This document shows, piece by piece, positions 55,133-64,000 of a stretch of DNA of 64,000 nucleotides. Both the position numbers and the translations under genes were made by a program. The DNA comes from Lachnospiraceae bacterium. Its GTDB lineage: Bacteria; Bacillota; Clostridia; Lachnospirales; Lachnospiraceae. Numbering within the stretch: position 1 is the stretch's first letter; each line of letters begins with the position of its first letter. The stretch spans positions 62,001 to 126,000 of the forward strand of contig JAGAJL010000026.1 of NCBI GenBank assembly GCA_017626095.1, read 5' to 3'. Under the pieces are notes generated by a model. That model did not search any database. It was not told the DNA's origin and saw nothing but the letters and a program-made list of their open reading frames with translations.

Positions 55133-58100
55133 TTAAGACTCTCCATCTAAAAAGTTTTCATTTTGTTCTTTTTGTCTTCTTCGTTCTTTTCTGCGTTTTT
55201 CCACCCGATAAATAGAAACAACGGCATAGATGATTAAAAACAAAACACTATAGCCAACTAAAATAAACACTAAATAAATCCATTGGAACGAAAACGTATT
55301 ATGATCCGATAAATCCGCTCCCACCAATGCATAACAACTGAAATGATCCGTTTTTGCATATGCCATCTGGCCGTCTCTTCTTGTTTCCAGTTTCTGAATC
55401 GTACCGTCTTCACCCACATAAATCATATAGACGACAGCACTTTTTAACTGTTTTGGAATCGGAAGTCCAATTTCCACGGTTCCATCCGGCTGAACTTCTG
55501 TTCCGTCCGCCTGAATGGATATATCATATACGGACAGTACAGCATATTCATCGCCAAAAATCATTTTAACATTATCATTCAACGTCGCATTGCTACTGAT
55601 TCTACCGACATCCAACGTACTGTTCTTTGGAATAACACCGTTTTTCGTTGACACAACGGTATTATTATCGTAATCGGCTAACACGATTTCCGTAAATGCC
55701 GTTCCTGAGAAATCATACTCTTCTCTACGGTCCTCCAATTCTGAAGTATCCGTATCATGTAAAGCATTTTCCTCCGTTTCGGCAAGAAGTCTTGCCTTTT
55801 CTTCTACGGCGGGAATCTTATTTACCACATATTCCAACTCCAAAACATTGCTCAACTGCTGTCCTTCTTTGTATGCTACCGCTTTTATTGAAACATTACG
55901 GTTAATCGAAATTCCATCGGAAGTATAAACTAACAGTTGATCCAGATTTTTCAAAGTCGGTTTTGTCCCATCTGTGGAATAATATATGGTAACATCTTCA
56001 TCTGCCGTCTCTTCATCTGTCACCTCTCCATCTTCGAGGGATAAATGAACTACAGTTGCCGGCTCTAATAAACCGGAAGGTATATCTGCTATCGGCATTT
56101 TTACTTTTTCCGCTGCCTCGAATACAAACTCGGAAATTTCCGACATCTCTCCATCATCGGTAATAACCACTGTTTTTAAAGTCATCCCCTTCGTAACCTT
56201 AATCGGTTCGGTATACAAATTGGAATTTGCCGTCGGATCATCACCGTTTGTTGTATAATAGATTTTTCCGTCTCCGGCAGTTAAGGTAACCGTTGTTGCA
56301 CTGGTCAATACTCCGCCCGCCGGAGATGCATTCACTTTTGCGGGACGATTCTTTAACTTATAACTAAACAATGCATATGCCTTTGTCTCGCCTCCGGCTG
56401 ATACGGCAATTGCTTTTATTGTAATCGTTGTTCCGGGTTCTCCGTCTAATTTTACACTGGTACCGCTTTTACTTTCGGCTGTAGGATTACTTCCGTCGGT
56501 CGTATAATAGATGGTTGCATCACTGACATCTGAAATCAGATTGACAATGGAACCTGCTCCCAGTTCTGTTCCTGTCGGAGGATCTGCAGTAATACCACCG
56601 GAGAACTGACTGATGGTATAGGTAAAGGTAGCTTCATCACTATCCGTTTTTCCATTTAAGGACGCATAGGCTTTAATCGTAACCAAATCTCCGCTGTTTC
56701 CATCCAAAATCACAGAATTACCTATCATAACCGATGTATTTTCCGGATCCTTCGGACTTGTATTATCCGTAGTATAGAATATGGTTGCTCCCTCAGCTGC
56801 GGATAATGTGACAATTGCACCGCGGGTTGATACAGAACCCGATGTTAAGGACGCAGTAGGCGCTGCCAGTTTTTCCGATACGGTATAGGCAAAGGAAACC
56901 ACATTACTGGCAATCGTATTTTTCACGGCAATCGCTTTAATCTTTGTCTCTTTTGAAATTGTAATTCCCTGTTCCTTATCATATGTCATACTGGAGATGG
57001 TCGGATCTTCCGGCTCACTTCCATCGGTTGTCATATTATAATAAATGACGGCCCCTTCTGTTGATGAGGTCAGTTTGATAACCGTTTCTCTCGTCACTTC
57101 CCCTGAAGCAATATTTGCAACCGGTTCTCCGACTTCAGACGGATACTGGAATTTTAATACACTCTGAGCGCTCTTACTCATTCCCTTCTTTACGGCAACA
57201 GCATAAATCGTAAATGTTTGGTCAGAAGCATCCTTCTTTTGTGGCATCACAATGCCATCTGTAGAATTGTAAAGGAAGGTGGTATTTTGAGCTTCTTTTG
57301 GTATTTCATAGCTGCCGTCTGTATTTTCCGTTAATGAAACATCTCCGGTCAGACTATAATAAATATCTGCCCCTGATGTAGCGGATAATAACAGAATTTT
57401 TTCTCCCGGTATCACGGTAGGTACGGTAGTTGCCGTTCCGGCCGGAACACTGGTTACGGATGCAGTTCTTCCGGGCTCTGTGACATCATAGCTCTTGGAT
57501 GCAATAGGGCTTACCAGAGTTGACTTACTGACTGCAACAGCACAGACACTTACCCTGCTATCTCCCGTTACCAGAATTCCCTGTGCAGAGTCATATTTAT
57601 AAACACTCTTAGGAAGACCGGCTTCGTTCATGCCATAGGTTACGCTTTGCAAGTCTGCAAGCTGGCTCTTGGAAAAATCAGCACCATTCTGATCCACCAT
57701 ATAATATATTTCAGAATTTAACGTCAGATTTTTCAGATAAATCTTTGAAAATCTGGCAATCGAAGTATCGGAAGGCTCAAAGCTTACCGTTTCAGCCGCC
57801 TGAACGGGAGTTACGGAATAATAAAATGTAGTAGTCTTGCTGGGCATATATCCATTGTGGAAAGCAATCACACTAACCGTCCTCTGAACAGTATTTCCGG
57901 TATTATTTGTCATGGCAATCCCATCATCCGTATATATCGTTCCTCCGTTTATCCGAAACCACTTTCCATCACATCCGACATATGCCGAATTTCCTTCTGT
58001 TGCCGTAACCGGTGAAGTTTTTCCTGCTGATGGATAACTGCTTTCCAATCTGCTCTTTTCATCGCCTGTTACAACCGTATAAGACAAATTCGTATCATCA

Positions 58101-61100
58101 ACCGCATATACATATGCCTGATTATCCTCTTTTACAACATATGCACTATCACCGGTACCGATATTTTTAGCTGTATGCTGTGATGTTCCGGCGGAAGGAA
58201 TCAGCGAAGGCGCGTTCGTCTCCGTAGGCATTTGATAAGTATACTCATATACTTTGCCACCACACACATCATCCCCATAAAATTGCAGATAAACATAAAA
58301 GTTTGCATTGGAATTCACATACTGCAGGCAGTCTAAGGGAATGGTACATCCGTCTAACACACCGTCTGTACCGGTAATCGTCCCAAAAGCAACAATATCA
58401 CTGCTTAAAGATAGGTTATCATCTACCTTCAATCCTTTTAATGTTGTCATGGAACTTGTCTTTACAGTACGGATCACATATCGGATACCATTTAACTTAA
58501 AAGACGGATCATATCCGTTTTGCGCGGATGCATACGAATATAATTCGTTGACATCATTCACATTTGTCGATGTATGTATGGTTAAAACATCATCCCGCCA
58601 TAAAGTACTGCTACCTGCGGTAAGTTCTAAATCATCCCAATCCTTTATAATATTAATTTTATATGTAATCAGAGAAGGTTTTCTATACGCTCTTGTTCTT
58701 ACCACCGAAAGATAAACCGTACTGCCTTCCGAATATGAATCTAATGAAATCTTTTGATCTGCTGAAGTAATCTCTGTGCCATGTTCAATAATTTCATTCT
58801 TTACCTCATCCGTATCGGATGGGCATGAGGTGTCAATACGATAGTAATACTTAAAGTTATGCGTTGCACCTGCCCCCTGTCCAGAATCATAGTCATAAGG
58901 CTTGATGGACAAAGTATATCCTTTTAGGAAATTATATGCTGTTGTAGTATCTAACTCATGAGAACTGGTATCCAATGGTGCCGAATTCCCTGTGGCATTG
59001 GTATCATACTGATACATATCAGCAGATAATTTCGCTTGATTGACCGGAGTACGATTTGCCTTGGTATATTTATAGGCTGTTGTTGTATCGTTAGGAGATA
59101 TTTTAATTAGCGGATAGATATATCCTTTTACTACCCAAAATCCTTCATACTCTGCCGTATCCGTATCAAAAAGAATGTATGCAGTTCTCTTGGAGACCGG
59201 ATACCAATCAGAAAAGTGATCTGTTGCCTTTGTATAATTATCACTGGAACCAACCTGCCGATAAAACAAATAGGTATTTCCTGTAAACTCTGTATCAATA
59301 ATTCTGTTGTTGTATATATAAGGGCAGATATAGTCATTATCCGGATCAGATGTCTTACGGACAACTGTCTCTTCTGCACCATAAGAATATACTTCTGTTG
59401 TAAGCTGATAATCCTTACTAAAGCCTGTGGCTGTTACGTAATACTGGTGACCGTCAAAAAAGGTTGCCTGTGTAATTTTCATCCAGGAACTCGTATATGG
59501 TTTTCCATCCAGCTCAGAAACAGGCGAAATGGAAATATCAGACAATATCTTATCCTTACTGGCATTTTTATCGCTTCCGACAGCCGAAGCAGGTGATTCA
59601 CCACCGGTAATAGTCATATAACGATAATCCATTGCGACATTAATACCGCTTAATCGTTTTAAAGATGACAGCGTTACATCAACAGTAGGATTGGTGCTGT
59701 CCGGATTCTTTAATTCACTGATGGTCAAATCTGTGTCGGAAATATCCGTACACACCCAATTCGGAATCAAACGATATGTTGTACCGCCATCACTTGATAA
59801 ATAACGGACACCATAATTATTTTTATAATCCGTAGCAACGTTACTACTTCCGTTTTTCAAATCATCCGAAACAATTGTAGTTGGACTCACATTACCACTG
59901 CCGTTGTTATAGGATGCTCCCTTAACACTTTTAAACGTTAAGTCGCCATCTAAGTTGACATTTGATCCAATTATATATTTGTTATTATTGACAGCCTGAT
60001 TGCCTCCAAGAACGCAATTGGAAATCGTTAGTTTTGCTGCACTCGTTACAGAAGAACCAATTAATGTTCCAACGGCATTTGAGACAGTTCCGGTAATCCC
60101 AATCTGATCGGAATCAATGATAGATTTTTCTACGGTTATGTTTCCATCATTCAGCAATCCTACAAGACCACCGACAGAAATCTTTCCCTGATAACCATTT
60201 GGAACTGTCGCATTCACTGTCTGTGCCAGTTCCAGTCCGGAATACGTTGAAGAACTAGCGGCTTCATAACCAATAAGACCTCCGACAGAGAAGTTGGGTT
60301 CCACTTTGATTTTAATTTCATCAGTATTGTAATCCAAAGAAGTTATTTTATAGTCTATTCCAGTAGTAATTGCGGGCATAGAAGCATTACCAGGTGGAAT
60401 TTGATCTACCGCTTCACTGGTATCTTCCAATTTTACCTGATAACTATTTTGTGCATTATTATAACTTGCCGTTGCAGATTTTTTATTATATTTGATAATC
60501 TCATAAGGATCTTTTCTTGTCTCTATGAGACCGGATAGCACGTTTTCTTTTAAGACAAAATCTGTTGCAGTAGTATCACTAACTATACTGATGTTAGATA
60601 AATTAGCACCATTGTCTTTTTTACCGGCAATCACACCAACATTCACATTGGTCGGTAAAACTGTCGATGAATCTGTCGTCAACGAAGTAATAGATAATTC
60701 TCTATTATTAACCTCGTATGTAAAGGAAACCTGTTTTCCCTGTACTTTTCCCGCTTTTACTTTTGTTACGGTACCGGTCGTTTTTTTCTCAATATATCTA
60801 TCATATTCATAGACCGTTGCATCCTGTGTATCCGTTCTTTTATAGTTCTGTACATAGGGTGTAATGGTAACTGTAAAACTTTTTCCGTTATCAATTGACA
60901 ATGAATAAGTTTCCGCACTTCTACTCTGATATCCGGAATTCTCACTATCCAGCTCTGTTTCTCCCGTTTTTACAGTTCTATGCTCCAGATTATATGTATT
61001 TAAACTTTCAATAGAAGTGCAACCATTCTTTTCCGAAAATTTTTCCCACCATACCGGTACGAAGGATGATTCATCCGTAACATTAGCTTTCGTATCATCA

Positions 61101-62218
61101 ACGTTGTCAAAAGAATTCTCAGTCCACGTTAAATCCGTAGTAGTTGTTTTTTCATTACCTTCTTTTGTGATTTCCGAAACAGATGTCGCAATGCCTGTTA
61201 CAACATCACTCCATCCGGAAATGTGGATATCTTTATCTGACAATATGTTTCCTATTGTTTTAGAATTATCCGACGGTTTAGCATTCAAAATATAAGTCAA
61301 ATCATTCTCAGAAATCGTTACACCAGTATCATCAGGAGTAATAGTAACTTTATACTTTGTTTCCTGACTGGCAGTCTGATCTACTGTTTTTGTGATAGTC
61401 TTCTTTGCGGTAATATAATCATAGGTTGCAAAATCGTTATCTATCGTCGCATCATGATTGTCTATCAACGAAACAGGTGCAGAAAGAGTATCTGTAACAA
61501 TATTATGAAGTTCCAAATTGACATCATTTTCATCAGAAACTGTATTTGCCGGTAAGGACGCAACACTAGTCGCTACATTCATGGTGGGTGCCTGCACACA
61601 TACAATTAAATCATGAATATTTGCACTTGCACCTAATTCACCAAACAGATAACCAATATTGGTATCTTCGTTTGTCGCCTGAATGTCTACGCTAACAGTT
61701 GGTATGGTAATCTGATACCCGTTACCATCCAATTCCCCTTTAAATGTCCCGGTTCCATAATTCTTATATTTATAAGTACCAGTCGATGTTTCATTACCGC
61801 TTCCATCTTTTACAGTGTATGCAACACTCAGATTACCGGATAAGGTAATGTCATTAGCCAGTTTAAATTTCATGCCAGAATCATTAAATCCATCCAATCC
61901 GCCAAAATTCATAATCTCGTACAACTGATATTTATTTTTAACAAGATAATAACTACCGTCTTGATCATAAATCTGGGCAAGTGGGTTATTTCCACCATTG
62001 TTATATACTTTTTCCCCTTCGCTTACATTTAAAGCTTTTGCATAAGCTCCATCAAAAGGACGATCAACCATAGTATAAGCAGCAGAAGAAGAATAAATAA
62101 CAGCACCTACGGAAATCATGACAACAGCTGCAACGCCACAAGCAGCAATTGCAGTATTTTTCTTGTCTTTTTTCAACCAACTGATGCAATTTGTAAAAAA
62201 TGATTTTAATGCTTTCAT
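55133..62218 (-). CDS. Giant double-anchored surface protein with GLUG-like and chitobiase-type repeats
   Basis: 2361 residues: membrane segment at 22-45, a GLUG-like beta-helix region (NIGYLFGELGASANIHDL; VGGLVGLLNDGNITVEKS), a long Ser/Thr/Asp-rich middle, then seven to eight CHB_HEX_C-type beta domains (about 1480-2130) with YYTTDGSNPT-type motifs. A terminal domain shared with the shorter paralogue, a second membrane segment (about 2305-2330) and a charged tail end it. These repeat domains occur in carbohydrate-binding surface proteins. In the cluster it could form a wall-spanning column or adhesive collar around the injector, which is inference. Confidence 0.75.
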   Translation of the reverse strand: MKALKSFFTNCISWLKKDKKNTAIAACGVAAVVMISVGAVIYSSSAAYTMVDRPFDGAYAKALNVSEGEKVYNNGGNNPLAQIYDQDGSYYLVKNKYQLYEIMNFGGLDGFNDSGMKFKLANDITLSGNLSVAYTVKDGSGNETSTGTYKYKNYGTGTFKGELDGNGYQITIPTVSVDIQATNEDTNIGYLFGELGASANIHDLIVCVQAPTMNVATSVASLPANTVSDENDVNLELHNIVTDTLSAPVSLIDNHDATIDNDFATYDYITAKKTITKTVDQTASQETKYKVTITPDDTGVTISENDLTYILNAKPSDNSKTIGNILSDKDIHISGWSDVVTGIATSVSEITKEGNEKTTTTDLTWTENSFDNVDDTKANVTDESSFVPVWWEKFSEKNGCTSIESLNTYNLEHRTVKTGETELDSENSGYQSRSAETYSLSIDNGKSFTVTITPYVQNYKRTDTQDATVYEYDRYIEKKTTGTVTKVKAGKVQGKQVSFTYEVNNRELSITSLTTDSSTVLPTNVNVGVIAGKKDNGANLSNISIVSDTTATDFVLKENVLSGLIETRKDPYEIIKYNKKSATASYNNAQNSYQVKLEDTSEAVDQIPPGNASMPAITTGIDYKITSLDYNTDEIKIKVEPNFSVGGLIGYEAASSSTYSGLELAQTVNATVPNGYQGKISVGGLVGLLNDGNITVEKSIIDSDQIGITGTVSNAVGTLIGSSVTSAAKLTISNCVLGGNQAVNNNKYIIGSNVNLDGDLTFKSVKGASYNNGSGNVSPTTIVSDDLKNGSSNVATDYKNNYGVRYLSSDGGTTYRLIPNWVCTDISDTDLTISELKNPDSTNPTVDVTLSSLKRLSGINVAMDYRYMTITGGESPASAVGSDKNASKDKILSDISISPVSELDGKPYTSSWMKITQATFFDGHQYYVTATGFSKDYQLTTEVYSYGAEETVVRKTSDPDNDYICPYIYNNRIIDTEFTGNTYLFYRQVGSSDNYTKATDHFSDWYPVSKRTAYILFDTDTAEYEGFWVVKGYIYPLIKISPNDTTTAYKYTKANRTPVNQAKLSADMYQYDTNATGNSAPLDTSSHELDTTTAYNFLKGYTLSIKPYDYDSGQGAGATHNFKYYYRIDTSCPSDTDEVKNEIIEHGTEITSADQKISLDSYSEGSTVYLSVVRTRAYRKPSLITYKINIIKDWDDLELTAGSSTLWRDDVLTIHTSTNVNDVNELYSYASAQNGYDPSFKLNGIRYVIRTVKTSSMTTLKGLKVDDNLSLSSDIVAFGTITGTDGVLDGCTIPLDCLQYVNSNANFYVYLQFYGDDVCGGKVYEYTYQMPTETNAPSLIPSAGTSQHTAKNIGTGDSAYVVKEDNQAYVYAVDDTNLSYTVVTGDEKSRLESSYPSAGKTSPVTATEGNSAYVGCDGKWFRINGGTIYTDDGIAMTNNTGNTVQRTVSVIAFHNGYMPSKTTTFYYSVTPVQAAETVSFEPSDTSIARFSKIYLKNLTLNSEIYYMVDQNGADFSKSQLADLQSVTYGMNEAGLPKSVYKYDSAQGILVTGDSRVSVCAVAVSKSTLVSPIASKSYDVTEPGRTASVTSVPAGTATTVPTVIPGEKILLLSATSGADIYYSLTGDVSLTENTDGSYEIPKEAQNTTFLYNSTDGIVMPQKKDASDQTFTIYAVAVKKGMSKSAQSVLKFQYPSEVGEPVANIASGEVTRETVIKLTSSTEGAVIYYNMTTDGSEPEDPTISSMTYDKEQGITISKETKIKAIAVKNTIASNVVSFAYTVSEKLAAPTASLTSGSVSTRGAIVTLSAAEGATIFYTTDNTSPKDPENTSVMIGNSVILDGNSGDLVTIKAYASLNGKTDSDEATFTYTISQFSGGITADPPTGTELGAGSIVNLISDVSDATIYYTTDGSNPTAESKSGTSVKLDGEPGTTITIKAIAVSAGGETKAYALFSYKLKNRPAKVNASPAGGVLTSATTVTLTAGDGKIYYTTNGDDPTANSNLYTEPIKVTKGMTLKTVVITDDGEMSEISEFVFEAAEKVKMPIADIPSGLLEPATVVHLSLEDGEVTDEETADEDVTIYYSTDGTKPTLKNLDQLLVYTSDGISINRNVSIKAVAYKEGQQLSNVLELEYVVNKIPAVEEKARLLAETEENALHDTDTSELEDRREEYDFSGTAFTEIVLADYDNNTVVSTKNGVIPKNSTLDVGRISSNATLNDNVKMIFGDEYAVLSVYDISIQADGTEVQPDGTVEIGLPIPKQLKSAVVYMIYVGEDGTIQKLETRRDGQMAYAKTDHFSCYALVGADLSDHNTFSFQWIYLVFILVGYSVLFLIIYAVVSIYRVEKRRKERRRQKEQNENFLDGES

Positions 62219-62299
62219 ATTGTTTCTTCCTGACTGCTATAAATTATTTCTTTTTATCATTCAGTGTTCTAATTTCGTATTGAGAATCCTTTTTATATC

Positions 62300-63973
62300 C
62301 TATGCATGATATACCTGAAACAATTCCATCTGGGATTTTGATAGGCTTTTTCCGACTTTTGCATATTCATTGGAAATTGCACGCAAAATATGTTTCATTC
62401 CAATCGGACAATCTTCTGCCATGGCCATATAGGCACTATGTAATGCAGCATTTTTAATGGCAGCGCCTGACAGTTCAAAGGCCTGTGCTAAAGCCAGTGC
62501 ATCAAAGTCATCACCTAGCTGTGACTTTTCCGGGAAAATATCCTGCCAAAGCTTTTGACGAAGACCTTCATCCGGTAACGGAAAATGGACCATATAGGAA
62601 ATTCTGCGACGGAATGCTTCATCAAAATTCTGCAACAAATTCGTTGCCAGAATGGATACGCCGTTATATTGCTCAATCCTTTGCAAAAGATACGCCGTTT
62701 CCGCATTGGAATAACGATCCTGTGCATCGGACACATCACTTCTTTTGGAAAAAATGGCGTCTGCCTCATCAAAGAGCAGAATACATTCCATCTTTTCTGC
62801 TTCATCAAAAATCTTTCCGATGTTTTTTTGTGTTTCTCCGATATATTTACTGATTAGCTGTGACAAATCTACACGGTACAGCGGTAACTGCAATTCATTT
62901 GCAATTACCCCGGCAGCCATCGTTTTACCGGTACCCGGAGCTCCATAAAACAAAATGCTCATTCCGTTTCCGTAACTGAACTTTTTGCCAAATTCCCAGT
63001 CCGACAATACTTTTGGACGAACTGCAATCATATCACAAATATCCCTTAGCTGCTTATGCTGTAATTCGGGAAGTTTTAAGTCCTCGAAATTCATATTGGT
63101 CTGAAGCAAATTCATGCTGAACGCATCTATCTTTTTTTCTTTGGTTTCGAAAAGCGAAACCGTTAAAAGATGGTAAGCAGACTGGTCTATGCGGAAACGT
63201 TCTGAATCCGTTACGATAGCAATGGATGTAAAAAATCCGGACAGCCATTTAACAATGCTGTGATCCTGTTTTTCCATGCTGACACATACAAATGCTCCGT
63301 ATAACAATGCGCATTCAACCAGCTCTTTCAGCTCCTGCACAGTATAGTAATGATCGGAAATAGTAATCCACAAAGCAGGCAGTTGCTGATCTGCCAGAAT
63401 TTGTTCGATGAAAAAATGTCTGCCGCAACCTTTCGGACCATCAATCACCAGAGCCATTGGTGTCTGTTCCAGACTCTCGGGTGAAAAAGAAAAAATCGTT
63501 TCTGCCTGTTCTTTTAACGAACTGTTGATACTGCCATTCTCCCACTTGGGAAATTTAAATAACATTCCCTGTGGAAGCTGCGGTATTTCACCCTCTACGT
63601 AAGAAACAAAAACAGGTGATAAAGAAAGATATTTTCCATTCAAAATAAAGCAAAATGCCAAACTCTTTCGATAGCTCTGCAAAAGATTGACAGAAAGAAT
63701 TTTAAATGCATCTTCCGTCTGCATCGGCATGCCGGTTTTCTTTTGCACATAAAACAAAGCCACCGCCAGAATTTTTTCTTCATCTGACAACTGAAGAACC
63801 TCAAATGCATCCTGAAAGAAGAACACTTCTAACTGCTTAGCAGCATCCTTCATAATGCGGTCAAGTTCTCCCACCCATAAAGAAAACTTTTCATCAACTG
63901 AATAGAGTTCCTCACAGATCTGCTTTCCCAACGCTATCAATTGTAAATGATACTTTTCAACCGTTTCCATCAT
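62300..63973 (-). CDS. CIS AAA+ ATPase (Pvc15-like)
   Basis: 557 residues. An N-terminal helical region and a degenerate first ATPase module (GPKGCGRH at 179-186) precede a complete AAA+ module: Walker A GAPGTGKT (344-351), Walker B LLFDEADA (399-406), sensor ATN (443-445), arginine finger RRR (455-457). PVC/Afp clusters have a comparable ATPase (Pvc15) thought to act in cargo loading or assembly. The start overlaps the stop of the gene that enters from the right edge, so the operon begins beyond the window. An 81-base gap without a clear terminator separates it from the giant gene. Confidence 0.9.
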   Translation of the reverse strand: MMETVEKYHLQLIALGKQICEELYSVDEKFSLWVGELDRIMKDAAKQLEVFFFQDAFEVLQLSDEEKILAVALFYVQKKTGMPMQTEDAFKILSVNLLQSYRKSLAFCFILNGKYLSLSPVFVSYVEGEIPQLPQGMLFKFPKWENGSINSSLKEQAETIFSFSPESLEQTPMALVIDGPKGCGRHFFIEQILADQQLPALWITISDHYYTVQELKELVECALLYGAFVCVSMEKQDHSIVKWLSGFFTSIAIVTDSERFRIDQSAYHLLTVSLFETKEKKIDAFSMNLLQTNMNFEDLKLPELQHKQLRDICDMIAVRPKVLSDWEFGKKFSYGNGMSILFYGAPGTGKTMAAGVIANELQLPLYRVDLSQLISKYIGETQKNIGKIFDEAEKMECILLFDEADAIFSKRSDVSDAQDRYSNAETAYLLQRIEQYNGVSILATNLLQNFDEAFRRRISYMVHFPLPDEGLRQKLWQDIFPEKSQLGDDFDALALAQAFELSGAAIKNAALHSAYMAMAEDCPIGMKHILRAISNEYAKVGKSLSKSQMELFQVYHA

Positions 63974-64000
63974 AACTTCTCAAATGCTTCTTTTGCCTCG
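63970..64000 (-). CDS. C-terminus of an upstream cluster gene (partial)
   Basis: Only nine codons and a stop are visible, reading EAKEAFEKL on the minus strand. The TGA overlaps the ATPase start (ATGATG), the usual arrangement of coupled genes, which is the only support for calling it coding. Its identity cannot be told. Confidence 0.4.
   Translation of the reverse strand, partial: EAKEAFEKL

Noticed and set aside
52500-57700. Recurring similar DNA segments as possible mobile repeats
   Set aside because: They code for repeated YYTTDGSxP protein domains in two paralogous genes and keep frame throughout.

Overview
The window reads as a chromosomal segment of an anaerobic, low-GC Gram-positive bacterium of the Clostridia, most like Lachnospiraceae. 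The grounds are strong AGGAGG-type ribosome sites, GTG and TTG starts, a clostridial-type cyclic di-GMP-I riboswitch, a VanW/G5-type wall protein, a 2-hydroxyacyl-CoA dehydratase/activator relative and a Y-family polymerase paired with a YolD-like protein. This placement is an inference from gene content. Almost all genes after 5 kb are on the minus strand.

Region 1 (1-5.1 kb) is housekeeping and accessory: the 3' end of a dehydratase/activator gene, galE, a zinc-ribbon DUF2225-like protein, a YolD-like protein overlapping a Y-family DNA polymerase, and a small unknown gene.

Region 2 (5.1-27.1 kb) is signalling. A membrane diguanylate cyclase lies behind a c-di-GMP-I riboswitch plus terminator. 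Next comes a broken histidine kinase-receiver-DegV fusion, an intact large hybrid kinase, and a full chemosensory operon (order of transcription cheR, cheB, cheY, cheA, cheW, MCP). A receiver/HD-GYP protein that has lost metal ligands and a cytoplasmic histidine kinase precede it. A VanW-family protein, a histidine phosphatase, a Dabb protein, a membrane EAL phosphodiesterase and NudC follow. MITE-like palindromic repeats are scattered here.

Region 3 (27.1-64 kb, over half the window) is one long minus-strand cluster encoding a contractile injection system (CIS) of the phage-tail/PVC class. It ends in a terminator at 27.1 kb and continues past the right edge. Recognisable parts are an AAA+ ATPase, DUF4255 cap protein, PAAR-like tip, sheath, two tube-type proteins, a tail-assembly protein, a LysM-type tube/baseplate connector, a spike split into gpD and gpV genes, gp25, two baseplate-J proteins and a gpI-like protein. 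Between the ATPase and the cap gene lie six genes, most of them membrane proteins: two giant repeat proteins with a transmembrane segment at each end, a conserved CIS-associated protein, a C-terminally anchored protein, a HAMP/pseudo-cyclase receptor and a MORN-repeat membrane protein. No tail-fibre gene is visible. I infer a system coupled to the cell's own membrane rather than a simply released particle.

The most specific new observation is at 40.0-40.2 kb. A conserved small CIS protein has no ordinary start codon and lies in the -1 frame at the end of the tail-assembly gene. A correctly phased A_AAT_TTT heptamer lies there, which predicts a programmed -1 frameshift like the phage G/GT arrangement.
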